Below, one piece after another: positions 1 through 12,100 of a stretch of 64,000 nucleotides of DNA. The DNA is from Anopheles merus. Lineage: Eukaryota; Arthropoda; Insecta; Diptera; Culicidae. Location of the stretch: the NCBI RefSeq assembly GCF_017562075.2, contig NC_054082.1:26164208-26228207 (forward strand), written 5' to 3'. The translations under genes and the position numbers were made by a program. The notes beneath the pieces are model-generated. The model saw only the letters and a list, made by a program, of their open reading frames with translations, was not told where the DNA came from and made no database searches. Numbering within the stretch: the first letter of the stretch is position 1; the number at the start of each line of letters is the position of its first letter.

Positions 1-330
1 GCGATTTTCGCAAAAACTTCTGCGATTTTCGCAAAAAACTTCTGCGATTTTTGCAAAACACTTCTGCAATTTTCGCAAAAACTTCTGCGATTCTCGCAAA
101 AACTTCTGCGATTTTCGCAAAAACTTTTGTGATTTTCGCAAAAACTTCTGCGATTTTCGCAAAAGCTTTTGCGATTTTCACAAAAACTTCTGCGATTTTC
201 GCAAAAACTTCTGCGATTTTCGCAAAAACTTCTGCGATTTTCGCAAAACACTTCTGCGATTTTCGCAAAAACTTCTGCGATTTTCGCAAAAACTTCTGCG
301 ATTTTCGCAAAAACTTCTGCATTTTCTTAG
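1..330. repeat. 21-bp minisatellite (about 15 tandem copies)
   Basis: The stretch is a head-to-tail array of the 21-mer GCGATTTTCGCAAAAACTTCT with a few point changes and one-base length variants. Because 21 is a multiple of three, it stays open in one frame and reads as a repeating seven-residue pattern (KTSAIFA). That reading is a by-product of the repeat and not evidence of a protein. The array starts at the window edge, so its full length is unknown. Confidence 0.95.
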
Positions 331-1892
331 GGGGACATATTTAAACTCTTTAAATGAGAAGTCGATAGATGTTGGATGGGCATAGTCCTATCCTGACAGT
401 CCGAACAAATCTGACTTGCCATCGTCGGAGTTGGTTTGATTTATAATCAAAAGATGTTATGGGTTTCGTACAGTTGGTTTCAAAATGTGTTTTATCCCAA
501 TTAAAGGTTATTGATATGAGGTGCAATTTATACATGAGTGTGAGGTGTGAGGTGTCTGTCATTATGTGCCTATGCTGCGCTTCTAGTGTTTTACAAAAGT
601 TCTGGAAAGTTTCTTGAAGAATTGTTTATGTTGCGCGTTTCGGTTGTTTTCGACAAGTGTGCCTCAATGGTTTTTTTTCTCTGGACGGTATGGTCTGGGT
701 ATGTTGCTATAGTGTGGATTGATTTGCTGATGTGTTATAATAAATATGTTGCAATAGTGTGATTTGGCTTTCCGAAGTATGTTACAATGTGTCTATAGCT
801 GATAGTGTGTATTATGATAAGTTCTGCATTGTAGATATGCTACAATATGAGCGAATTCATGAATTTCACGAACTGTTTATAGGAGGCTGCGAAACAAAAT
901 GTAGATAAAATTCGAGGTCCAAGAATAAGTCCTTAATGATGTTTGCCAATTGAAAGCATTCCCACCCCAACGCCGCCCAACTGCGGCCCGCGAGAATCAT
1001 TTGAACCGTAATCCGGCCCGCGACCCAAAACATGTTTGACACCACTGAATTAAGGAATGAGCAAGTCAATCATAAAGGATTTTTGAAAGGATTGGAAATA
1101 TTTCAGAGGAAGATTTTCTTCTTCTCTTTCTTATTGGAATCCAAATAACCATGTCTAAAAAAGGTTCCTGTTGAGACGTTATCAACAGCACTCTTTCTTT
1201 CGCCCACAGTAAATTATTATTAATAAAAACAAGCGTTTTTTAAGCTGCCTTTAAGTTATAATTTTATTATTAGACCTTAAAAAATCCGTCACTTGTCTCG
1301 GGCTAAGGCGAAAGAGTGAACTTTCTTCTCTCCCGTAGCCCTGATCGTGAGCCTTCGGGAGTACTCGGCCCGATCAGTGTTGGACGTTGTCCACACTAAG
1401 CATTTACCATGTCGCCCTCTGTCGTCAATTACAGGGAACAACACCTTCTGTGCGAATCGGTTGTTAATAATTATTAGCAGTTCCTGTAGTCCGATTCCCC
1501 TTAATGAAGTTCACTTCCCATGAGAAAGAATCAAGAAAGTGTCTCCCAACGTTATGAGAAAATTTGAAAAACCTTGTTTGGACGCTAAGGGAGATTTTCA
1601 TCCTGCTCACATGTCAAGTTTCTTTCTGGTTTATTTTTATAGAGACTTTGATGCAATTGGCCTCATTCGCCTCTTTTAATCGGTTTATAAGCTAAACCTT
1701 AAATCTAGCATTCTTCTCTGTAAGTAATTTGTGGCTTGCAGTTACCTTATACCGGGTAGTCTTAATTTGCTTAAAGCTAACCGTTGATTTTATTGTCTTT
1801 TACAAATGTGGTTTTGGTTAGAGTTGTTTATAAAGGTTAGGAATATGAAAGAATTTTTAAAAGTTTACGCTGGCAATCACTGCCTGGTGAGA
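331..1892. other. intergenic, no gene recognised
   Basis: AT-rich DNA with no supported exon, RNA gene or clear mobile-element boundary. Short GC-richer islands near 950-1030 and 1290-1430 have the look of decayed repeat sequence, but I could not assign them. Confidence 0.6.
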
Positions 1893-2460
1893 GGATGGTT
1901 TATGTTTATGTTTATTGATTAATCCATCGGCATCTTGAAAATCCTACATGAATGTACTTACGTATGTTGTGTCCTGAGTCTATCTCTAAAAACATTCTGT
2001 GATATGTTGAAATCAAATAAATCATAGTTATTGATGAAAGTTCGACACATAGGTGACATAGGAACAGACTGGTCAAAACGAGTTCCATAACGAGGGACGG
2101 ATATGAATTGACGCGTACGTAGATTCCTAGATGGCGCGTTAAATTCTATCGTAGCTAATAGAGTAGGAGCATCAATGTGGTGGTTGAGTAGTTCTGATAT
2201 AAAAAGGCATTTAGCTATCTCATGGCGCTTTTTCACCTGCTTAATCCCTAAAAGCAGACACTGACTGGGAATGGTATGACGGTAACATATCGCCCTGTCG
2301 CCATGGTAAGAATCTTACAGCATATCTAGTCACTTTTCTTTGGATGGCCTCGATTCGATTACTCCATTGTTCGGTGCAGGGGTCGCTAACTATACTGCGA
2401 TATTCTAACACTGATCGGATGTAGGCACAGTCGATGCTTTGATCCAAGTTGCAGGTGATG
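1893..2460 (-). mobile_element. degenerate non-LTR retrotransposon, 3' end (RT C-terminal region)
   Basis: Reading the minus strand, two overlapping frames together give the C-terminal region found after reverse transcriptase in Jockey/I-like LINEs. The recognisable pieces are a YIRSVLEY segment, RIEAIQRKVTRYAVRFLPW, then the downstream motifs LLNHHIDAPTLL, FNAPSRNLRTRQF and MCRTFINNYDLFDFNIS, ending in a stop at 1958. The frame breaks near 2240, so it is inactive. About 40 bases past the stop come repeats of ATAAAC (1897-1918 on the opposite strand), the kind of short tandem tail that ends many LINEs. Clade is not settled. Confidence 0.75.
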
Positions 2461-2689
2461 CATTCTGCTGTAGAACCGTCGCATTCGGTTAAGACGTGAC
2501 GGACGGTAATGTCGACGACACCGAAACTGCATAGTGGTGAGTTGGATTTTTACAATACAAAGGTTTGAGTGAGCCAGATGTGTCCAATCCGAAGTCTTGA
2601 TAGAATTCTCTAGTCTTGGTGTGATGGATGGTCGCTCCATGGTGATGTTGTGGTCTTGATGGTTCTCAGGAAAAAGCGGCTGCTGCTAA

Positions 2690-2870
2690 CCCAATAACCA
2701 TTCCAGCTATTGGCGATGATGGTTTGGCTAAGGCGAATGAAGTCACGACGTGGAAGAGTGTTATGGCAGCATTCCGGGATATTACGTCCTGCGTTGGCTA
2801 GTCGATCTGCTATTTCGTTTCCTTAAATACCTGTGTGATCATGAATCCAGCAGAATGTGTCTTGGGATGA
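2690..2870 (-). pseudogene. RNase H fragment of a second LINE-type retrotransposon
   Basis: The minus strand reads FCWIHDHTGI, a stop codon, GNEIADRLANAGRN and then NTLPRRDFIRL. This matches the C-terminal end of the RNase HI domain of I-clade LINEs, where the family pattern is W-(I/V)-P-x-H-x-GI-x-GNE-x-AD-x-LA. The in-frame stop shows it is dead. In an intact I-type element RNase H follows reverse transcriptase. Here it lies upstream of the RT C-terminal fragment at 1893-2460 on the same strand, so the two pieces probably come from different insertions. Confidence 0.65.
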
Positions 2871-4551
2871 ATTCGGTATATTGGAGAGTTGTTGGATGTT
2901 CGGGGCGCGGGTGGTTCCAGATTCAAGTGCTTGAAGAACACTTGCACTATCGCGTGAAGATCACGTTGGGCTTATCTCTGCGTAGGCTTTCCGCACACAC
3001 ATGTGATGTTGGTCGTTGATCTTTCAAACTAGCTAGCTTATCATGGCTTGGACTTCCATGAGCTGTATTATTAGACTTTAAAATACAACAACAATTGGAA
3101 TGTGTTGACAGTATTGCTCAGTCATCGTATTGAAGGTTTGCCAGGTGATGTAAATTCGTCTAGTGGTAGATTTTTCATGGAAAGATCGTCTCTAATAATG
3201 TCCGTTCAACGTACATAATCAGTTGATCGTTGAGGATAGGAAAACGGAGATGATGCAGCTTAGCTAATCAGTATTTTTGGATACATCTCACGCTCTCAAA
3301 GCGCCATCGATTCTTTACCCCACTGTGAAGTTTGTTAATTACGGACGCCTTGTAGCACTTCTGCTGCCAACGGGTTCGCTTTTCGGGTTTGTTTAAACAC
3401 AACGCAAAAAAAAAGTCAAACACCAACTACATTTTCCTCAATAGTTGTATTACTGGTTTAGTTTTGGATTGTTGTTTTTCACTTTCCCCAACAACAACAA
3501 ATCATGAATTCTTCAAAAATGGGGAAAGCATTTCAGATTTCAGACCTTTGGGTATTGTTCCAGCGCACGTGCACGTGCGTTGCATACTTTTTTATGCTTT
3601 ATTTGTTTGTTTGCTTTTTTTTTGTTGTATACGGAACGATTACCAATATAGTGTTTGTTTTTTTTTTATTTCTATTTTGTGTAATAATGATCGGATAACA
3701 TTATACGGCCACCAGTGCCGCTGTGTTAGATACAGCTGTGCCTGGTGACCGGGCTTATTTATTTGATATTTTGTAAGGGTTTGAATATCTCATCTTCGTG
3801 GCACTCCTGTTCGAACGAGAGAATGCTAACACCTAGCACAGCAAACGCTCTCCTTGCTTATCGTTCTATTTGTCAGGGTTTTTTTCAAACCAGAATGGGG
3901 TTTCTGTATTCTGTAAGGTGTAGTTTAAAAAAAACGCACACACACCCATTCGCACGTACGATTGAAAATGATAGAAGTATAATAAAAAAGAGTTAAAAAA
4001 TAAGTGTCCATAGTTTAAATATTGCCAGGGTTTTTTTTTTAGAAATATTTCAGCTTACACAGAACCATAATCACTTTGCCCGTTCTCTATATTCCATTCC
4101 GCTCTAAACCATCATTCGATGAACATAAAAAACATAACATCCAATAAAGTGAAGGCTAAAGTGAAAAGGCTTTTTAAAAAAAAATTGAAACTAATTCAAC
4201 CGTACGCCTGTGACTAGTGAAGTTGATTATTTGTGCTACACAAATCGCTTTTAGCAACAGTTTGCCTGCGAAACGAATCCCATTGTACAGCATCATAGTT
4301 AAGAGTCCTTCAAACGAACAAAAATTCAGATCGGGTCTTGGGTTATGCTAAAGATTACTCGCCGGATCCACACCATCCAAAAGGCGTTAGGGGAGAGGAA
4401 ACTACAGTAAAGAACTTTATCCTTCGCTAGATGAAAGGGCGTTCGTCTAAGGGGAATGAAAGAGGGGATGAGGGTTCTCTCTATTCAGCTTCTTCAATCT
4501 TCAACTTCAATCATCGACTACAATGTTTCTTTCTATAACATTTCCTTTCTT

Positions 4552-4639
<88 letters not shown>

Positions 4640-6149
4640 CCTCTCTCTCTGTCTCTCGGCCCTGTCTTGTGTCGTTAACATTTGCTAACTTTAAGATTGT
4701 TTTCCTACATTTTCGATATTCACTCTTTATGTTTTTTTTGTTTGTTTTGTACAATTTACCTTAGCTACATTTGCTGCAGAACGTCCTTAGTCTTTAGCTG
4801 TTAATAAGGGGGAAAGGGGGAACCTAATTTTGTTATCGTTAAAAGCCAATCATGGATTTGTTTATAAAAAAAAGTTTTTAAATGCGAGTAATGAAGCGGT
4901 AAAGTGATGAAACTAATATTAAATAGCATTTGCACTAAATAGCGTACCCATTCGTTACGGTCGTAGTGTGTATCTACATAAAGCTTAGCACTAAAACGTG
5001 ACTCCTCAGAAGCGCACTGGTGCACGTGGTTACTTGCGTCGTCGTAGTGCGTGGAAGGTAGTAAAGAGATTAGAAAAGAGCGTGCATTTCAAACACGTGT
5101 CGTGTGTCGTAAAGAGAGAGACACACACACATACGAGCGCATGAAATACGCACGCACATATCTGTAAATAATGGCCTGAGTCCCACAGTTTTCTTTTGGG
5201 GGTATGTTGTTTCGTCATTAAAACGCACACAAACACACACACACACATGCATACAATCATTCACCATACGCACTTGCCGGTATTTAAAAAAAAACCCCTG
5301 GCAAGGATTGGGAGCTTTGGGGATGAAGAAGATGCCCATCCAAAATGATCATGATGGTGTAGAAAAAGTTACATAGATATATAATACAATATAGCCTAAA
5401 TCACAACGTAATACATACTCTATTCGCAAAGAAGTTAATACAAAAGGGGAGGAAAAGAAACTATTCCTGGGGTCTTCTCTGTATTGTGAAAAAGGGCAGT
5501 GAAAGAAGAAATCGTTGCACGCACGATGCACTTACGGCATTACGGTGCAGTTTGGGTTTTTTGGTACTGTTACTGTGTTTTCCTTCAATAGTTAGACACG
5601 TTGTGTGCTGTAAGCGAAACCTCACGCACAAACACTCACAAAAACACACACACACACCCTTTTGAATCAATCTTATGATATTGTTCTTGAGTTGCAAACA
5701 AAACAACGCGCATTTAGCAATAAATTCCCTAACATCTCCTCTCGTGACCAGTAGGAGTGGTTAATCAGATCTCCTATTGGCTAGGTTTTAACAATAAGCA
5801 ACGATTGTGGGTTTGTATATGGTTTGCATTTTTGTTTGGTTTTTGGTTTATCGTTATCATGCTATATGCTCCTGCCCGACTCCACCTCCCCCTATCTCGC
5901 CCGATTCTGCCCAGCAAGTGTGAAGCGGTGTCGAAATAATAACTGCTTGGACTAGCTTAGCGGACGATACCACCGGGTACAGGGGACCCTGTTCCAGTTC
6001 AAACCGTCCGTCGTGTTGGTTTTTGATTACGTTTTCGTTTGATTTCCTGTGTCACTCTGTCTGCATGGAAGTGCTACAGACAATAGCTGTCAGTGCCATT
6101 AGTGCCTGCGGAGGAGTAGTTGCTGGGGTTTGGCGGGTTTCGATGCCAT
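2871..6149. other. intergenic downstream of the myosin gene
   Basis: No exon is supported here. It contains the CT microsatellite at 4544-4657, a short CA tract at 5225-5247 and a 16-bp palindrome at 3564-3579 made of two overlapping CACGTG E-boxes. The 3' UTR of the myosin gene must lie in the right-hand part, but no AATAAA on the minus strand was found within about 500 bp of its stop. Confidence 0.5.
4544..4657. repeat. (CT)n microsatellite
   Basis: A short CTTT tract runs into about 45 nearly perfect CT dinucleotides, interrupted near the right end by single A, CC and G changes. Confidence 0.95.
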
Positions 6150-9100
6150 CTAGCTAGGTTGCGGTGCGACCAGTGCCGCACTGGACTGACGCAGCAGCAT
6201 TGAGGGTGGCCTTTGGCCGCCCTTTCGCAGATCAGTGCCCGGTGCTGCAGCTGGGCCACCCTGGCTGGATGGCGGCTGCACTGGAAGATGCTGATGGGGC
6301 GGTGGCAGCGGTTGGTTGTGCGGTGGAACTTGGGGCACGGGCGGTTGATTAGCGCCGGCCGATTGGTTTTCCTTCTGCGTATCGTCCACGTGCGTTTGCT
6401 GGCGCTGCAGCACTTCCATGTACTCGCGAATAAGGTTAGCAATTTGGAAGGCCTAAGCGGTGGGGTTTGGGAGAAAATAAAGTTAGGATACCATAAGGGC
6501 ACTCCGGCGAACGACATCAACGTACCTGCGCCGTGGTCAGTATCACCTTCGACTGTTTCTTATCCGAGCCGGTAATGATCATCAGACAGTTCATGTTGGG
6601 CGAGAACGACAGAATCGACTGGTAGTCGTACGTGCAGAGCGTGTTGCGCGAACGGTGCTCGAGCAGATGCAAACCCTTCTGGTCGACCGCTAGCCACAGC
6701 ATCCGGGGCCAGTTGGAGGTGAACGACTGCATCACGTCGAAGATGGTGGCCTTGTGCAGTGGCCAGCTCTGGATGAGATTCAGGAAGGATTTCTTCGCCT
6801 CGGCCGGCGTCGTCCCGCGCAGGCTCTGATGGTGCATGGCCACGCTGTCGCGCGGTATGTTCGGCACAAAGCGCGGCGGCAAACAGTGCGCCGCTATGGG
6901 TCGATAGTCCTGCACGATGTCGGAGCTGTCGCCGAGCTCAAGTTGTCCTTGTAGAGCAGTTAACATAATCTATGGAAGGGCAAAGAGAACCGTTTAACAT
7001 CAGAGATATGGAACAAAACACACACCTGGCGGCTTCTGCGCTACTTACAGCCTCCATTTCGGTGATTGGAAAACGTTCGGTACGCAAACCGTGTAGCACC
7101 TGGTGATAGAGCAATTCCTTTTCGACGGGATCGTCCAGGTTCATGTACTGGTCGCAGAACAGATGCTTCTTGAACAGAAACAGATGGTGCTGCCGGCGGC
7201 AGGCGGGCGGTAAGTTGGAGCTCTGATTTTGCTGCACCGCCTGGGCGGCCGCCGTGCGGTACTTTTCCCACTTGGACATCACGTCAGCAACCTTCTCGTC
7301 CGGCAGCAAGCTGCGTTCCGATGCGCCCAGCACTTCGTAGATAGCGTAACCTGCAGCCCACCGAAGCGAATTAGTTGCACAAGCGACAAACGAGTCAAAA
7401 CGGGGTTTAGAAAGTGGGTGTTAGTATGGGCGCATTGGATGCATTTCATGTGTGGATCTAACGGAATTCACAGATTGAAACTCGTCCAATGTATCGTATT
7501 GGGTTTGGACATGTACTACTTTGCCGTGAAATGATTTTAGCGCTTGTCCAGTAAGAACTTACTTTGTCTTAAGTCAGCACATTAAAACACTATCGTTTAA
7601 GGTTAAATGCAAGTGACTTAGTTGTCAATCAGATGCCCCAATAGAATTGCACAATGAGCACGTGCTCCAAAGGGTGAATAGTCCCGATCGTACTTAAGAG
7701 GCTTGTTCTTTGATACAAACACCGTAATTGAAAACCCTGATAGTCTACGAACTAACTCTGGCTGCCATTGCGTTTATGCATAGAATTCTGGAGTTGACTG
7801 AAAGTTCAATTCAAACGCATACGTTTGAATATAAACTCCAGTTTTTGGAAAACTCACAGAAATTCATAGCCTGTAGATTTTTTTTTCATTGTGGACCTCG
7901 CGAAACCTCCGTAGTGTGACAAAACTGTCGAAATTCTATGCATTGTTTCTAACATAATGTCAGCAAAGCAGGTTATGATTCCGAAGAAGACCTTGTTTTG
8001 GTAGATCGATCGCATCAGTGTTACATAATCATGTCGACAGGAATGATCGCTCGAGAAACTACTTTATAATAAAACTTGTATAGTTCATTAGGGCCCGGTT
8101 CTGTGGCATAATCGTGAAAACATATTTCTTGCTATTATAACTAAGAAGTAAAATCCTGCATGATTGAACTTCTACTTTATACGATCAGAATTGAACAGTC
8201 TGTTTTATCGGTCCTGTAAGTCAACGCATATTTAGTTCATCAGGGCATGGCCCCTTGGTACAGTCGTCATCTCGTACAACAACATGGAGTTCGACAGGTT
8301 AGATTTGGATTGTTCCGGCCAACTCCATTGCTCTTCAAATAGCGGCAAGCTACAAAGTTGGCAAACACTTTCGAGGGAGGTTTAAACATATTTTTGTTAA
8401 ATGTACAACATCATATGTATCCTGTATCTTGTTAGTATATTTGAGCTTGAAGATTATATTGTAAAACCTAAACATCAAAACTGGCAAGCAATTTTCCACA
8501 CATTGCGCACTGATGCGAAAACCACACCCCACACGGAAAACAACTTACCGAGTGCATTTTCCTGCAGTCCGATCTTCTTCTTCACGATTTCCATCACCTC
8601 TCGAGAGGTCGAGCTTGGGTGGAACTCGACCGAATGGTACTGCCCGTCCATGAAGTGGAACCGCGCGTAGATCGGCCGCCGGTTGATCGTGCAGATGATT
8701 TCCTCGCGCGACGGTGGCCACTGCCGACGGCGGGTGCCCTGCGTTTTGAAGAAACATTTCTCGGCAAAGCGTGCATACTTGCCCTCCTCGGTGATGAAAT
8801 CGCTAGCGCAACGTTTCAGATGGCCTAGCAGATACTTGCGCACCACCTTCTGCGGTGGCAGTATGACGCTACAGGCAAGGGAGAGCAGCGCCCAGTGGCG
8901 CAGGTTGACGCGCGAGTTGGGATCGGGATGGTCGGTCGTTTGCTTGATCAGCTGCAGATACAGTTCGTTCAGCAGTGACTCCTTGCGCATGCAGCGATCC
9001 ATGATCGACTGTATGAGCGTGATGTGTTCGTCCTCTGCGCGCTGAACTGTTTCGCCTGCGATCCAGCACGATGGTGTATGATGGATGGAGGGGGACAGGA

Positions 9101-12100
9101 CGATGATAGGCAGAAAGGCAAAAGATGAGATGGAAATGGAAGATTTACATTAGCGTACGTGTGTGATGGCGCATGGGACGCATTGATGTTTTTTTGGTTT
9201 TCGTCATTCTCTTCCCACTTACCATTCTGTCCGAGACCGGCGTATGTGAGAATCGAGTTGAACACCTGCAGCATTGCCTGTTCCTCCTGGTCGGGCAGCT
9301 TGCTGAGGCTCTGGGGCAGTGCCTGACGGCTGAACGCCCAGTACGCGTGCGGGAAGCCCTTGTACGTTTCGCCGTGGTCGTGAACCGGGCTGCCGTGCTC
9401 GGCCCGCAGCTTCTCAAGCCGATGCTTCGACAGCCGGCGCAGCGTGTTGCGCAGGAAGCCACCGCTCGGGTCCTGCGGTTTGCGCAGCAGCTCCGTATCG
9501 ACCAGGTGGCGCCGGCAGACGACCAGGTTGTGGTGCAGCCGGACCCGGTCCTCGTTCGTGATGCCCTTGCTTTTCTTCGGCGGCACCTCGTTCTCGGTGA
9601 TCCAGTTCGAAAGGGCGGGATAGTAGGACACGATCAGTGAGCCGATCTCGTTCTTCTGCGCCGTCTCGAACACGAAGCACCGCTGCTGATCGGCGCTGCC
9701 GGTGCTGGTGTGCCGGTTCAGGCTGATCGTGATGAAGCTGTCGCTCGGATCGAGCATGATCGACTCCACCTCGGCGTACCGGAACTCGTACAGCACGAAC
9801 TTGTCGTCCGGCTTGATCAGGATGATACCCTCGCAGTTCACGCCGAGTATGAGACTGTTGCCATAGCTCCAATAGCCACGGTAGGACACGGCGAACATCG
9901 TCGTGCCGTACAGTGGGTACTGCATGACACACGACAGGTACAGCACCTTTGCCGTTAGCTCCGTGCGCCCTGAACCGTACTGTCGATGAGCTTGGGCCAG
10001 TATCGGCACCCAGAACTGTTCTTCGCGGGTTTTCGAGATGCGCTCCGGCAGATAGCTCGGCACGTCCGAGTAGTACTCCGGCTTCGGCTGGTTCGATGGG
10101 TCGCCGAGCGCAACCTGCGCCTGCAGGCCCGCCAGCTGAAGGGCAACCTTCTCCGAGACTGGGAAATCGTCGCACTAAAATGGGACAGAGGACGGGCTTT
10201 TGTTAGAGCTTTGTGGAAGGAATGAGACTTGCTTGCGAGATCCTTTTACCTTCACGACACTGTAAACAGCTTGCGCGTACAGCATGTTCACCTCGACCGG
10301 ATCCTGCGAGAGCTCCCGGGTGCTCTTGAACAGCCGCTTCTTAAACACGAACCGGTTCTCGCCCGACCCGAGCGTGGTTGCGTTCTTGCGCAACGTTGAG
10401 CTGGATGCGTGAATCTTCGTCTGCTTGCTGTAAAAAGGATACCATCCGTAAAAGAAGCAACCAAAAAAGCATACAGCGATGTACCACTATAGCCCCCGGG
10501 AGGATGAGACCCGTTCGAGGCATGCGAGGCAACGTCCACTGTGTCGTCGAACTGTCGTACGACCGAATTGGGTTTCGTCATGTTTTCCCATCGTCACGTG
10601 GTGGTTTGCGTGTCAGGTGGTGTAGTACTTGGGCAGTTTTGTGCTCATCAGTTCCTCGGGCAGTTTCAGATACAGTACGATCCGGTACGCCCGCCGGTTG
10701 ACTTTTTTCACTATGTTCGTCAGACGACAGTCCCGGTCACGTCCACTGGAGTTGTTTGTTCAGGGGTGGTTTTTTTTATTTGTTTTTGTTTGGTTCATGT
10801 GATGGGCAACGTGTTTGTGCGCGAGCGTATTGCGTATTTGTGGACACAGTTTGCGAAGGGTGCGTTTGACCGCAACAGTATTTTGCCGGAGAAAGAGTGA
10901 GAAAGAGAAGCAGTCCGTGGTACATTATTTGAACTTGCAGGTGGAGGAAATATGGATGAACTTTTTAGCTATGTACACAACTTGTTTCCATTCACTTTTT
11001 ACCCAATCAAATGTTGTGAAAAAAAAAATCGCACGGCACACCATCACTCACAGCGTGGGGGGATGAGTTTGGGTTGAGTTGGGATAATGAATGAATGATT
11101 CCGTCAATGATCCTGCTAAAATGGCCACTCTACTAAGGGCAGATATTTACATCACACGAAGCTTAGATTGGGAAATGATGTTAATAAAATTCATATTGGT
11201 CAAATGTTTTACAATATCATGATTTTTAAAGCAAATCCTATGGAGATCTGCTAAACTGCAGAAGTTTATGTTTTTTACTTGAAATGATTCTTTTTGTCAT
11301 TTTGGTGAGATATTTTAATCGAAGTAATTCCTTCGTGTGAGTGAAATAAAATATCTTTTATCACATAAAAACTAACACCTGGGAATCAAACAGAGAGTTT
11401 GAAGAATCTTTGTACAAGGTCTTGGTTATATCAAATGTCGTATACCGTTGGTTTAAAATGTTAGTATAATAATCACGCCTTTAAAATATTTTACAAAAGT
11501 CTTCAATACGAATCATGAGATTCTTTATTCCTCTAAACGAGTCTTGAATGAATCATGAATCTTTAAATATATTGTAAATCAGTTCCGGGAAGAGTAATGA
11601 ATCTTAAAAGAATCATGAATCTTTAAAATTTTACGAATAATATGATGTGTTCGGTTCATCAACTCTTTTTCATGATTCATTTGATTGTAAAGACTCAGAA
11701 TTATGAATCTGACTAAGAATGTCCCAACACTACCACTACACCAGAGATGCGTATTATCGCCATGTTAGTTTCGTCGGAAAGGTCACCGTCCACGTTTTCC
11801 GTCAGTCTTTTACAAAAAGGGAAAGGGAGTCTTGTTAGAGAGGTTTACGTTAGAATCCGTTACAATCGTCTGAAACAGTTCGCTAATCAGTCTCCACACG
11901 CCACAATGCCAATCCCGGGGACCCCAACGATCTCACACACACAAATCGCAAACGCAACAAAGCCAGCAAACGAAACGAATGGAATGGGCAAGAAAAATAC
12001 GTACGCTTCCCAGGCCGCGATAATGTCGTACAGATAGTCGTGCGATTTGACGTGCTCTTCGCCGTCCGGGCGGGACTGATAGATGGCCCAGCCTTCGATG

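Noticed and set aside
4456..4764. ORF reading through the CT microsatellite
   Set aside because: The Ser-Leu dipeptide run is only the translation of CT repeats.
9414..10175. Second minus-strand ORF of 253 codons overlapping FERM-1
   Set aside because: Off-frame reading of the same exon; the in-frame product matches FERM and joins its neighbours in phase.
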